Assembly (NCBI GenBank): GCA_013153455.1
Contig: JAADEK010000086.1
Location: 1-9,513 of the forward strand
Length of the DNA: 9,513 nt
Origin: Aquificota bacterium
GTDB taxonomy: Bacteria > Aquificota > Aquificia > Aquificales > Aquificaceae
Direction of reading: 5' to 3'
The notes under the pieces: model-generated
Told to the model about the DNA's origin: nothing
Databases searched by the model: none
Seen by the model: only the letters and a program-made list of their open reading frames with translations
Made by a program: the position numbers and the translations under genes
Shown here: piece after piece, positions 1-6,713 of the stretch
How positions within the stretch are numbered: the stretch's first letter is position 1
Layout: each line of letters begins with the position of its first letter

Positions 1-1161
1 GGGGGAAACCCCGACTACCTCGCGAGGGAGATGCTAAAGCAAAAGGGTATAGACCCCGAAGAGGCGAGCGAGGAGCAGTTCAAAGAAGCCCTTAAGGAAG
101 CCTACAGGATTACCGAAAAGGAGAAAGAAGAGGTCTTAAAGCTCGGCGGGCTTTTGGTGATAGGAACCGAGAGACACGAGTCTCGGAGGATAGACAACCA
201 ACTCCGCGGGAGGGCGGGAAGACAAGGAGACCCCGGTGAGAGCAGGTTTATCGTCTCGCTTGAGGACGACCTCCTTAGGCTCTTCGGTGGAGACAGGGTA
301 AGCAAATTAATGGACATGCTCAAGATAGAACGCGGTGAGCCCATAGAGAGCAGGATGGTAAGCAAAGCCCTTGAAAACGCCCAAAAACGCGTAGAAGCCC
401 AAAACTTCCAGATAAGGAAACGCCTTTACGAGTTTGACAGCGTTATGAACACCCAGAGGGACGTCGTATACACGCTCAGAAGACAAATACTTGAGGAGGA
501 AGACATAAAGGAAACGATAAAGGGCTTCCTGAAGGACATAGTGGACAGAAAAGTAGAGGAACTCCTTCCCGAAGAAGACCCCGAACTTTGGGATACATCC
601 GCGCTTGAGGAATTCCTGCGGGAACTTACCGGGAAAGAGGTAAAACTACCGCAGGTAAGGGACAAAGAGGAGCTAAAAGAAAAACTATACGAGGAGCTTC
701 TGAAGCTCTACGAGGAGAAGGAGAGGGAGCTCGGTAGCCCGACCGCTATGCGCGAGCTTGAGAGACTGATACTTCTTAACATCCTTGACAACGCTTGGAG
801 GGAGCACCTCCACACACTTGACAAGCTCAAGGAGGGTATATACCTCAGGGGATACGCGGGAAGAGACCCGCTCATAGAGTATAAGAAGGAAGCTTATGAA
901 CTTTTTGAGGATATGATGGAAAGGGTAAAGCTCACGACCCTTTCCACGCTCTTCAGCGTTCAAGTAAAGTCCGAGCAAGAGATACAAGAGATTGAGAAAC
1001 AGGAGGAAAAGAAGCACGAGGAGATGATGAGAAGCGCTTCTCTGAGCGCTCAAGAGGGCAAAGGTGAGAAAAGACCGAGACCGAAAACACTGAAGGAGCG
1101 CCTCAGGGAGGAGCGTCTTCGTAAGAGAAAAGCCAAAATGAAGAAGCGCGAAGAGGGGTAA
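1..1161 (+). CDS. secA: Preprotein translocase ATPase SecA, C-terminal part (5' end outside window)
   Basis: SecA is the cytoplasmic/membrane-associated ATPase that drives unfolded preproteins through the SecYEG channel. The reading frame is open from base 1 (GGNPDYLAREM...), so the gene starts upstream; the ATG at 31 is internal. Visible in order are the end of nucleotide-binding domain 2, with GTERHESRR (about 163-189) and the motif VI string QLRGRAGRQGDPG (about 199-237); the helical scaffold (VEAQNFQIRKRLYEFDSVMN, about 391-450); and the two-helix-finger/helical-wing region around ILDNAWREHLHTLDKL (about 781-828). The tail is a highly charged Lys/Arg/Glu segment ending in KKREEG. Many bacterial SecAs end in a Cys-rich zinc-binding motif (CxCx8CH/C). 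Here no cysteine occurs anywhere in the visible part, so that domain is absent. The TAA stop lies 16 bases before pmbA. Identification is near certain from the motifs. Confidence 0.97.
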   Translation, partial: GGNPDYLAREMLKQKGIDPEEASEEQFKEALKEAYRITEKEKEEVLKLGGLLVIGTERHESRRIDNQLRGRAGRQGDPGESRFIVSLEDDLLRLFGGDRVSKLMDMLKIERGEPIESRMVSKALENAQKRVEAQNFQIRKRLYEFDSVMNTQRDVVYTLRRQILEEEDIKETIKGFLKDIVDRKVEELLPEEDPELWDTSALEEFLRELTGKEVKLPQVRDKEELKEKLYEELLKLYEEKERELGSPTAMRELERLILLNILDNAWREHLHTLDKLKEGIYLRGYAGRDPLIEYKKEAYELFEDMMERVKLTTLSTLFSVQVKSEQEIQEIEKQEEKKHEEMMRSASLSAQEGKGEKRPRPKTLKERLREERLRKRKAKMKKREEG

Positions 1162-1163
1162 GC

Positions 1164-1177
1164 TAAAATTCTACTGT
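1164..1177 (+). promoter_or_regulatory. Possible -10 element just upstream of pmbA
   Basis: A TAAAAT hexamer (1164-1169) stands 8 bases before the pmbA ATG. The stretch AATTCTAC followed shortly by TATGGAA recurs almost unchanged before the start codon at 6289. No convincing -35 hexamer lies at 16-18 bases upstream, which would be inside the secA 3' end. No Shine-Dalgarno sequence precedes this ATG, so a very short or leaderless transcript is possible. This is inference from the repeated motif; it may be chance in an A/T-rich 16-base gap. Confidence 0.25.
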
Positions 1178-2503
1178 ATGGAAGACATAGAAAAACTCGT
1201 TAAAAAATACCTAAAGAGCGGTTACGAGTATGAAATCTTCTACGAAAGGAAGAAAAAGTTAAAGATAGAGGTAACCTCACAAGAGGTTGAGAATATATCC
1301 TCATCGGAGGAGCACGGGCTCGGTATACGCGTCCTGAAGGACAAAAAACTCGGGTTTGCCTACTCATCCTTTATAGGAGAAGAGGAGATAAGGGACGCGG
1401 TCTTGAAGGCTATGGAGATGTGCGAATTGCAGGAGCAGGACGAGGGGAACGACTTTGTCCGCGAGCTTCTCCCCCCCGGAGGGGACTCGGTATACGACGA
1501 GGAGGGTCTCTCAAGGAGTCTTGATGAGAAGATAAACATACCTATTGAGATGGAGCGCTACGCCAAGGAGCTTGACGCGCGCATAAAGGGCGTTCGCAAG
1601 TCCTCACTTACGGAAACAGCCTTTGAAGTAAAGAGTAAGAACTCCTTCGGAGTTTACTTTTCCTACAGGGGAACCGTATACAGCGCGTCAATAGCTACGC
1701 TCGCGAGCGACGGGAACGACAGCGCAATTTCTTGGGAGTTCAGGGCATCAAGGAGGCTCTCCGAGCTTGATTACAAGGCGCTCGTGAAAGACGCGGTCTT
1801 CAAGAGCGTCAACCTCCTCCACCCCTCACCCTTTGAGACGAAAAGCCTGCCCGTTGTTTTCTTCAGGGACAGCTTTGCGATGCTACTTGACGCCTTTAGT
1901 CCCCTTTTCCTCGGGGACTACTACGTGAAGGGAAAGACGCTGTTCAAGGACAAGATGGGGCAAAGGGTTGCGAGCGAGAAGGTAAGCATAATTGACGACG
2001 GGACTCTCCCCGGAGGTGTTGCGAGCGCTCCTTACGACGCGGAAGGAATACCGACGAGGAAAAACTACGTGATAGAGGAAGGAGTTTTTAAGGGCTTTTT
2101 GCACAGCCTATACACCGCGAAAAAATCCCGACAAGAGCCGACGGGGAACTCCGTAAGGGATTCCTATAGGGAACTTCCCGCGTCCGGGACTACGAACTTC
2201 TTCCTGAAGGGCGGTAAAGCTACGCTTGAGGAACTCCTCTCTTCACACGGGGAGGTTTTCCTCGTCCTTGAGGTTATGGGACTTCACACGGTGGACACCA
2301 TTTCGGGTGATTTTTCACTCGGGTGTGCGGGAGTTCTTTACAAGAACGGGAAGAAGGACAAAACCGTCAGAGGTATAACCGTCGCGGGGAACATAACCGA
2401 GCTTCTCGGAGGTGTTGAGGAGGTGGGCGGTGATTTTACCTTTTACGGAAACGTGGGCTCACCCTCGGTTCTCGTGAGGAAGCTCACGCTCGGAGGGGGA
2501 TGA
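1178..2503 (+). CDS. pmbA: PmbA/TldE subunit of the TldD-TldE peptidase complex
   Basis: A 441-residue member of the TldD/PmbA family (peptidase U62 group). In known systems TldD and TldE (PmbA) form a heterodimeric zinc protease that matures or degrades small peptides such as microcin B17 and CcdA. Family landmarks are EEHGLGIRVL (about 44-53), APYDAEGIPTRKN (about 284-296), FLHSLYTAKKSRQEPTGN (about 307-324), VMGLHTVDTISGDFSLGCAG (about 366-385), ITVAGNITELL (about 400-410) and the ending GNVGSPSVLVRKL. The HExxxH zinc motif of the catalytic TldD subunit is not present, which fits the non-catalytic TldE/PmbA partner. No tldD is visible in the window. The ATG at 1178 is the first start after the secA stop and gives the expected family length. 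It has no clear Shine-Dalgarno. The stop overlaps the next start (ATGA). Confidence 0.9.
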   Translation: MEDIEKLVKKYLKSGYEYEIFYERKKKLKIEVTSQEVENISSSEEHGLGIRVLKDKKLGFAYSSFIGEEEIRDAVLKAMEMCELQEQDEGNDFVRELLPPGGDSVYDEEGLSRSLDEKINIPIEMERYAKELDARIKGVRKSSLTETAFEVKSKNSFGVYFSYRGTVYSASIATLASDGNDSAISWEFRASRRLSELDYKALVKDAVFKSVNLLHPSPFETKSLPVVFFRDSFAMLLDAFSPLFLGDYYVKGKTLFKDKMGQRVASEKVSIIDDGTLPGGVASAPYDAEGIPTRKNYVIEEGVFKGFLHSLYTAKKSRQEPTGNSVRDSYRELPASGTTNFFLKGGKATLEELLSSHGEVFLVLEVMGLHTVDTISGDFSLGCAGVLYKNGKKDKTVRGITVAGNITELLGGVEEVGGDFTFYGNVGSPSVLVRKLTLGGG

Positions 2504-3108
2504 TGAAGAAAATAGTCTTTTTAGCTCTCTGGCTCTTTCTCCTCGCCTTCAGCATGACCTCCTTCTACGTCGCTTACTCCGCCTTTACAACCGACAGGGA
2601 CAAAAAGATAGCCCAAAACCTCGCGACCATACTCATGGCTATACCCGAAAGGAAGGTCGTAATCCTGCCATACCCGGAGCTTATGCTCTTTAAGGTAAGG
2701 AAGGGAGGGGAGTTTTACATGAGCGCAAACGCGATAAAGCCCGTGGACCTCTCCCGATACGAGGGCGTGGTGAAGAAGGTCGGGGCTCTTGAGGTTGAGG
2801 TATACATAAAGCGGGCTACGCTTGACGACTTTCTCATATTCCTCGTATCAAATCCCGTCTTCGGTGCCCTCCTCGCCTTTACGTTTGTCATATACATTAG
2901 CTTCTTCTACCTTACGGTTAACGAGTTCAGGGAGGTGAGGGTTCTCAAACCCTCCGCACCAAAGCGGGAGCTAAACAAAGAAGAGATACTCAAACCCCTC
3001 AAAGCCCTTCGCCTCCTCCTAAAGACCCAGAGGATTCTTAAGGAAGAGAGCATATCAAAAGCCAACGAGCTACTTGATGACGTTCTACGTAAATTAGAAA
3101 ATAAGTAG
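2500..3108 (+). CDS. Two-helix membrane protein with extracytoplasmic domain, function unknown
   Basis: I do not recognise this 202-residue protein. Residues about 4-28 form a hydrophobic helix directly after a short Met-Met-Lys-Lys N-terminus. Residues about 29-110 form a mostly polar domain, and about 111-139 form a second hydrophobic helix rich in Phe and Tyr. Residues about 140-202 are charged and predicted helical. With Lys residues at the N-terminus and basic residues after helix 2, the likely topology is both ends in the cytoplasm and an approximately 80-residue domain outside. That layout resembles the sensory half of a two-helix histidine kinase, but there is no kinase domain. The start ATG overlaps the pmbA stop (ATGA) and follows GGAGG; a second ATG at 2503 is equally possible. 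It precedes the pseudo-receiver gene by 11 bases, so a shared role in signalling or localisation is plausible but not shown. Confidence 0.8.
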   Translation: MMKKIVFLALWLFLLAFSMTSFYVAYSAFTTDRDKKIAQNLATILMAIPERKVVILPYPELMLFKVRKGGEFYMSANAIKPVDLSRYEGVVKKVGALEVEVYIKRATLDDFLIFLVSNPVFGALLAFTFVIYISFFYLTVNEFREVRVLKPSAPKRELNKEEILKPLKALRLLLKTQRILKEESISKANELLDDVLRKLENK

Positions 3109-3119
3109 GAGGGTTTTTT

Positions 3120-4262
3120 ATGAAGATTCTCATAATTTCTTTTGACAAAAACCTCGTGAGCGGTCTTGAAAACGTATTTTCCGAGCACGACGTCTTTACA
3201 GCAAAGAACGCGGAAGAGGCGATAACGCTCTCACCCCCCGACGTTGACGTCGTTATCTTTGACGCAATATCGGGAGCCATCTCCGAGGAGGAGATAAACC
3301 AGCTCTACAAGGAGAAGTTTAAAAATCAGAGATACGTGATTCTTTACGACGAGCTTTTCCCCATAGACGAGCAAAACATACTCCCGCCCGACAAGGTTCT
3401 CGTTTCGCGCGACGCACCCCCCGAGGAGATAGCCAAAACCGTTCTCGGTCAATCCGCACCCCCGAAAGAGCCACCCCCTCCCGCGGAGGAGAAAAAGCAA
3501 GAGCCCGCGGAGGAAAAAGGGAAAGAAAAACCCCTCGTCCTCATCGTGAGCTTTGACAAAAAGCTCACCGACAGCCTTGAGAAACTCCTTTCGGGCAGAT
3601 ACGGGGTAGAGGTCGTAAAGAATATGAAGGCGGTAAGGGAAAAGGGACTTTCCGCGGATATAATAGTCTACGACGCGATATCAGGCTCAATAGCGGAGAG
3701 GAATCTTATGGAAATATCCGAAGTTCCAGAGCTGAGGGAAAAGCCGTTCCTCATACTCATGGACGAACTCTTTCCCATAGACGTTGAGAGGATAAACCTA
3801 CCAAAGAAGGCTGTAATAAACAGGGACGCACCCCACGAGGTAATAGTTGAAGAGATAGAAAGACTGATAACGGGCGCACCCTCTGAGGTAAAAGAGGAAC
3901 CCCTTCCCCCTCCCCAGCCGGAGCCTGAAAGGGTGGAACTACCGGAAGTTCCGCAAACGCAAAAGCAGGAAGTCCACGAATCGGTTTCGGAAGGTGAAGT
4001 GAAGGAGATTTCCCGCGCCCTTTCGGAGAAATTGGCGGACGAGAAGTTCGTCAAGATGGTTATAGTTGAGGCTATATCGCGCGAGCTTCAGGGGCTTCGC
4101 GACGAGATAAAACTTGACGCGAAGGAATACATAAAGGACACCCTTGAGTCCGTAATAAGGGAAGAGATAGAAAAGAGCCTCCTTGAGATAGGTATAGCCA
4201 ACATCATAAGGGAGGAAACGAGGAAGATAGTTGAGAAGAAGATATCCGAGCTACTCCGGTAA
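3120..4262 (+). CDS. Tandem degenerate receiver-domain protein with helical C-terminal tail
   Basis: This 380-residue protein contains an internal duplication. Domain A spans about residues 1-108 and domain B about 138-250. Each has a beta-strand ending in SFDK (D9, D146), a strand ending in [FY]DAISG[AS]I (D48, D185), DELFPID (D77, D215) and [SN]RDAP. The order and spacing match CheY-like receivers, with D48/D185 in the phosphoacceptor position. However, the Asp-Asp/Glu metal-binding pair after strand 1 is Ser-Phe-Asp, the strand-4 Thr/Ser position is occupied by an acidic/aromatic stretch, and the strand-5 Lys-Pro is replaced by Arg-Asp-Ala-Pro. Phosphorylation is therefore doubtful. Proline/glutamate-rich linkers (about 112-136 and 254-290) separate the domains. 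The last 90 residues are charged amphipathic helices with no DNA-binding motif visible, suggesting oligomerisation or partner binding. A strong AGGAGGG at 3107-3113 fixes the ATG. There is no signal peptide, so it is cytoplasmic. Confidence 0.85.
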   Translation: MKILIISFDKNLVSGLENVFSEHDVFTAKNAEEAITLSPPDVDVVIFDAISGAISEEEINQLYKEKFKNQRYVILYDELFPIDEQNILPPDKVLVSRDAPPEEIAKTVLGQSAPPKEPPPPAEEKKQEPAEEKGKEKPLVLIVSFDKKLTDSLEKLLSGRYGVEVVKNMKAVREKGLSADIIVYDAISGSIAERNLMEISEVPELREKPFLILMDELFPIDVERINLPKKAVINRDAPHEVIVEEIERLITGAPSEVKEEPLPPPQPEPERVELPEVPQTQKQEVHESVSEGEVKEISRALSEKLADEKFVKMVIVEAISRELQGLRDEIKLDAKEYIKDTLESVIREEIEKSLLEIGIANIIREETRKIVEKKISELLR

Positions 4263-4265
4263 TTG

Positions 4266-5150
4266 ATGGGTGAGGTTCACACACCCGTTCTTCTGAACGA
4301 AGTAGCGGAGCTACTTTCGCGCGAGGGCAGGCGCGTTTACCTTGATTGCACCCTCGGCGCGGGAGGGCACGCGAAGGAGCTCCTTAGACGCAACGAGGAA
4401 GCCTTCCTTATAGGTATAGACAAAGACGAGGAGATACTTGAAATAGCGAAGGAAAACCTTAAGGAGTTTGAGGGGCGCTTTTCGCTCTACAAGGCGGACT
4501 ACAGGGACCTTGACCTCGTTCTTGAACAAGAAGGAATAGACAAGGTAGACGCCGTCCTCTTTGACCTCGGGGTTTCTATGTTTCAGCTAAGGAGTGACAG
4601 GGGTTTTTCCTTCCAAAGGGACGACCCGCTTGATATGCGCATGGACAAAGACCAAACCCTTACCGCTTACAAGGTTGTGAATACGTATCCGGAGCGCGAG
4701 CTTGCGCGCATAATACGCCAATACGGTGAGGAGCGCTACGCGTCGCGCATAGCGAGGGCGATAGTCAGGAGAAGGGAGAAAAAACCGATAGAGACGACGG
4801 GTGAGCTCGTTGAGGTTATCCTCTCCGCGGTTCCTCCCCCCTACAGGCACGGGAGGATACACCCCGCGACGAGGACGTTTCAAGCCCTGAGGATAGAGGT
4901 AAACAAAGAACTTGAGTCCCTTGAGGAAGCCCTGAGGAAGGTCCCGAACCTTCTGAGGAGGGGCGGTCGTCTCGGTGTGATAAGCTTTCACTCACTTGAG
5001 GACAGGATAGTGAAACACTTCATGAGGGAAAAGGAGAAGGAAGGGGTGTTTAAGGTGATTACGAAAAAGCCCGTCCTTCCCTCCGAGGAGGAGGTAAAGA
5101 GAAACCCCGCGTCAAGAAGCGCAAAGCTGAGGGTTGCGGAGAGGTTATAA
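4266..5150 (+). CDS. rsmH: 16S rRNA (cytosine-1402-N4)-methyltransferase RsmH
   Basis: RsmH (formerly MraW) uses S-adenosylmethionine to methylate N4 of C1402 in the decoding centre of 16S rRNA. The 294-residue protein has the family start [11 protein letters not shown], the SAM-binding loop DCTLGAGGH (about 27-35), the acidic [50 protein letters not shown] and [13 protein letters not shown], and ends [15 protein letters not shown]. The length is normal for the family. I chose the ATG at 4266. A TTG at 4263 directly precedes it in frame, but the family normally begins very close to the HxPVLLNE motif. No good Shine-Dalgarno is visible, and the gene starts 3 bases after the upstream stop, which suggests translational coupling. 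In many bacteria rsmH leads the division/cell-wall cluster with ftsL; here it is instead followed by a convergent gene. Confidence 0.95.
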   Translation: MGEVHTPVLLNEVAELLSREGRRVYLDCTLGAGGHAKELLRRNEEAFLIGIDKDEEILEIAKENLKEFEGRFSLYKADYRDLDLVLEQEGIDKVDAVLFDLGVSMFQLRSDRGFSFQRDDPLDMRMDKDQTLTAYKVVNTYPERELARIIRQYGEERYASRIARAIVRRREKKPIETTGELVEVILSAVPPPYRHGRIHPATRTFQALRIEVNKELESLEEALRKVPNLLRRGGRLGVISFHSLEDRIVKHFMREKEKEGVFKVITKKPVLPSEEEVKRNPASRSAKLRVAERL

Positions 5151-5771
5151 CACCCCCGTAAGCTCGCTCGGGCTTCTCAGGTATAGGTCTGGTTTTGTGT
5201 TTACTTCCTTCGTGTAGCCCCAGAGGGCGAGGGCGGTTTTTGCTCCCGCGCCCTTTCCCGCTACGATGTCCGCTTCCGTATCCCCGACGACGAGCGCAAA
5301 CTCGGGGAGCGTCCCGAGAATCTCAAGCGTCCCGATAATGGGAACGGGTGAGGGCTTTCTTTCAAGGAACGTATCCCCTCCCGCTACGAACTCAAAGAAG
5401 TGTATAAGACCGAGCTTCTCAAGAATCTTCCTTGACAGCTCCTCAAGTTTGTTTGATACCACCGCGAGGCTGTAGCCCTTTTCCTTCAGGCGCTCAAGCA
5501 TCTCGGGAACGCCGTCGTAAGGCTTTGTGTAAAGGACGGGGTTTTCCATGTAGTGGTTTCGGAAAATCTCAACGAATTCCTCACGGAATTTATCCCCTAA
5601 GACCCTCTCAAGGAGAGCCCTCACGCCCCCTCCTATGTAGTCCTCTATGCGCTCCGGCATATACTCCTCAAGACCGACGTCCTTTAGGGTCTTTCTTAGG
5701 GCGAGCTCTATGTCCTTCGCGGAGTCTATGAGCGTCCCGTCAAGGTCAAAGAGAACCGCCCTCAGGCGCAT
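5145..5771 (-). CDS. gph: Phosphoglycolate phosphatase, HAD superfamily
   Basis: A 208-residue HAD hydrolase that should remove phosphate from 2-phosphoglycolate. The four HAD motifs are present: FDLDGT (nucleophile D9, acid/base D11), VVSNK (motif II Ser), ERKPSP (motif III Lys) and VVGDTEAD (motif IV Asp pair). The helical cap includes [14 protein letters not shown]. The protein closely resembles my memory of the structurally studied Aquifex aeolicus Gph ([35 protein letters not shown]), so gph is more likely than a generic HAD phosphatase. The ATG at 5771 puts the first motif at residue 8 as usual. An in-frame ATG at 5837 would add 22 residues that lie wholly inside the upstream gene, and I reject it. 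The gene overlaps the thioredoxin lipoprotein gene by 10 bases, suggesting translational coupling. Its stop overlaps the end of convergent rsmH. Confidence 0.92.
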   Translation of the reverse strand: MRLRAVLFDLDGTLIDSAKDIELALRKTLKDVGLEEYMPERIEDYIGGGVRALLERVLGDKFREEFVEIFRNHYMENPVLYTKPYDGVPEMLERLKEKGYSLAVVSNKLEELSRKILEKLGLIHFFEFVAGGDTFLERKPSPVPIIGTLEILGTLPEFALVVGDTEADIVAGKGAGAKTALALWGYTKEVNTKPDLYLRSPSELTGVL

Positions 5772-6271
5772 TCCTTCATATAATCCCTTAGCTTCATCTC
5801 TTTGAATTTTTCCGTCTTTACGTAGTTTATGACGCAAGCGAGCTTATCGGGGGGCAGATACCCGGGTATGCGGACTATTACGTTTCCCTCTTTGTCGTAG
5901 AAGATAAGCGTGGGGAACGACGTCGCGTTTAGCTTCTTCGCGAGCTCTTTTTCGGGAAGTTCGGTAAGCTCTCCGCCTATGTTTGAGCGAACGGGCTCGT
6001 AGCTCTCGTAAAGGAGCGTGTAGAGTTCCATGCCTTTTAGCGCCTCTTTTAGCTTTTCTTCGGTCTTTAAGTCCTTCTTTAGCTGGGCGCAGTATATACA
6101 GCTTTTGCTCTCAACGACGAGGAGGGCATACTTACCCTTCGGTATTATTGACTTTGAAGGAGTGCTTTGTGTCGTCTCATCACCCTTCGGGGTGTCCTTC
6201 TTCTCACAAGCGCCCGAAAGTAGGGCAAGCGAGAGCACGACGAGCGGGAGTATATATTTAACCATAAGCAT
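5762..6271 (-). CDS. Thioredoxin-fold lipoprotein
   Basis: A 169-residue exported protein. An N-terminal hydrophobic segment ends in LLSGAC, so Cys22 is a likely lipidation site. The lipobox fits the relaxed consensus, although Ser at -3 is less usual than Leu. A Ser/Thr/Lys/Asp-rich tether follows (about 23-46). The thioredoxin-like domain then has the active site SCIYC (C58, C61) and the cis-proline loop TSFPTLIFYD (P120), followed by GYLPPDKLACVINYV. The fold and the membrane anchor suggest a thiol-disulfide reductase of the SoxW/TlpA-like type acting outside the cytoplasmic membrane; the specific substrate is unknown. Two further cysteines (C146, C168) lie in the C-terminal helix and tail. 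The ATG at 6271 gives MLMVKY; the ATG at 6265 (MVKY) is an equally good start. It is cotranscribed with gph, with no obvious functional link. Confidence 0.85.
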   Translation of the reverse strand: MLMVKYILPLVVLSLALLSGACEKKDTPKGDETTQSTPSKSIIPKGKYALLVVESKSCIYCAQLKKDLKTEEKLKEALKGMELYTLLYESYEPVRSNIGGELTELPEKELAKKLNATSFPTLIFYDKEGNVIVRIPGYLPPDKLACVINYVKTEKFKEMKLRDYMKECA

Positions 6272-6288
6272 AAAATATAATTCTACAT
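6272..6288. promoter_or_regulatory. Putative overlapping divergent promoter
   Basis: The 17 bases between two divergent start codons are A/T-rich. On the + strand a perfect TATAAT (6276-6281) stands 7 bases before the ATG at 6289. On the - strand TAGAAT (6285 down to 6280) stands 8 bases before the ATG at 6271. The two hexamers overlap within TATAATTCTA. Neither side has a recognisable -35 hexamer at the usual distance. If both are used, both mRNAs would begin at or within a few bases of the start codon. Assignment as a promoter is inference; the hexamers themselves are directly visible. Confidence 0.4.
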
Positions 6289-6495
6289 ATGGAAAAGGTA
6301 GGAGCCTTAGTTGTTGACCTTGAGGGAACGACCCACGAGATAACGGAAAAGCTGAACGAAGTCCTTGAGGGTATCTACGAGGAGGGGAACGAGGTCATCG
6401 ACGTTAAGGTAACCCTCGCAAAGGAGCACGGTCTTGACGGCTTTGTGATAGTCTACACAATCCTCTACAAGGGAAGGGAAGTTCCCGAGGAATGA
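6289..6495 (+). CDS. Small conserved-looking protein, function unknown
   Basis: A 68-residue soluble acidic protein with no signal peptide or cysteine. Its pattern is strand - helix (about 15-31) - strand (EVIDVKVTLA) - strand (GFVIVYTILY), with the string NEVIDVKV at about 34-41. That loosely recalls the small Cse60-type family, but I cannot support the assignment. It is likely real: it opens a tightly overlapping four-gene unit, its ATG follows a good -10-like hexamer, and its stop overlaps the next start in ATGA. No Shine-Dalgarno is visible before its ATG, which fits a leaderless transcript. Its association with a DUF167 gene and an ion-transport pair gives no firm clue to its role. Confidence 0.75.
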   Translation: MEKVGALVVDLEGTTHEITEKLNEVLEGIYEEGNEVIDVKVTLAKEHGLDGFVIVYTILYKGREVPEE

Positions 6496-6713
6496 TTGTG
6501 ACCGTTTACGTAAAACCCCTCTCAAAAAAGGAGGGCGTGAGAAAGCTCGGGGAAAATACCTACGAGGTAAGGGTAAAGGAACCCCCTTCGGAGGGGAGGG
6601 CTAACGAGAGGCTACTGGTGCTCCTTTCGGAGCACCTGCGCGTTCCGAAAAGCGCCCTCAGGATATTAAGGGGACACACCTCAAGGAAGAAGCTCGTGGA
6701 AGTGGAACTGTGA
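6492..6713 (+). CDS. DUF167 / YggU family protein
   Basis: A 73-residue member of the widespread DUF167 (YggU, UPF0235) family, whose biochemical function is unsettled. The diagnostic stretch is complete: VYVKPLSKKEGV near the start, YEVRVKEPPSEGRANERLL (about 24-42), then VPKSALRILRGHTSRKKLVEV (about 51-71). The family is a small alpha/beta fold, and this length is slightly below the usual 75-100 residues. The ATG overlaps the upstream stop (ATGA). GAGGA abuts the start codon, too close for ordinary ribosome binding, so coupling to the upstream gene is likely. The stop overlaps the next start (GTGA). Confidence 0.9.
   Translation: MIVTVYVKPLSKKEGVRKLGENTYEVRVKEPPSEGRANERLLVLLSEHLRVPKSALRILRGHTSRKKLVEVEL

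Noticed and set aside
3668..4054. A 128-codon - strand frame opposite the pseudo-receiver gene.
   Set aside because: Ser/Gly-rich shadow translation with no recognisable domain; the + strand frame has clear repeated domains and a strong Shine-Dalgarno.
5772..5837. A 22-residue N-terminal extension of gph from an in-frame ATG at 5837.
   Set aside because: It lies entirely within the upstream lipoprotein gene, is unlike the HAD family start, and the ATG at 5771 gives the normal protein.
5983..6317. Two + strand open frames overlapping the lipoprotein gene.
   Set aside because: Their translations look like antisense shadows, while the opposite strand encodes a complete thioredoxin domain with a lipobox.
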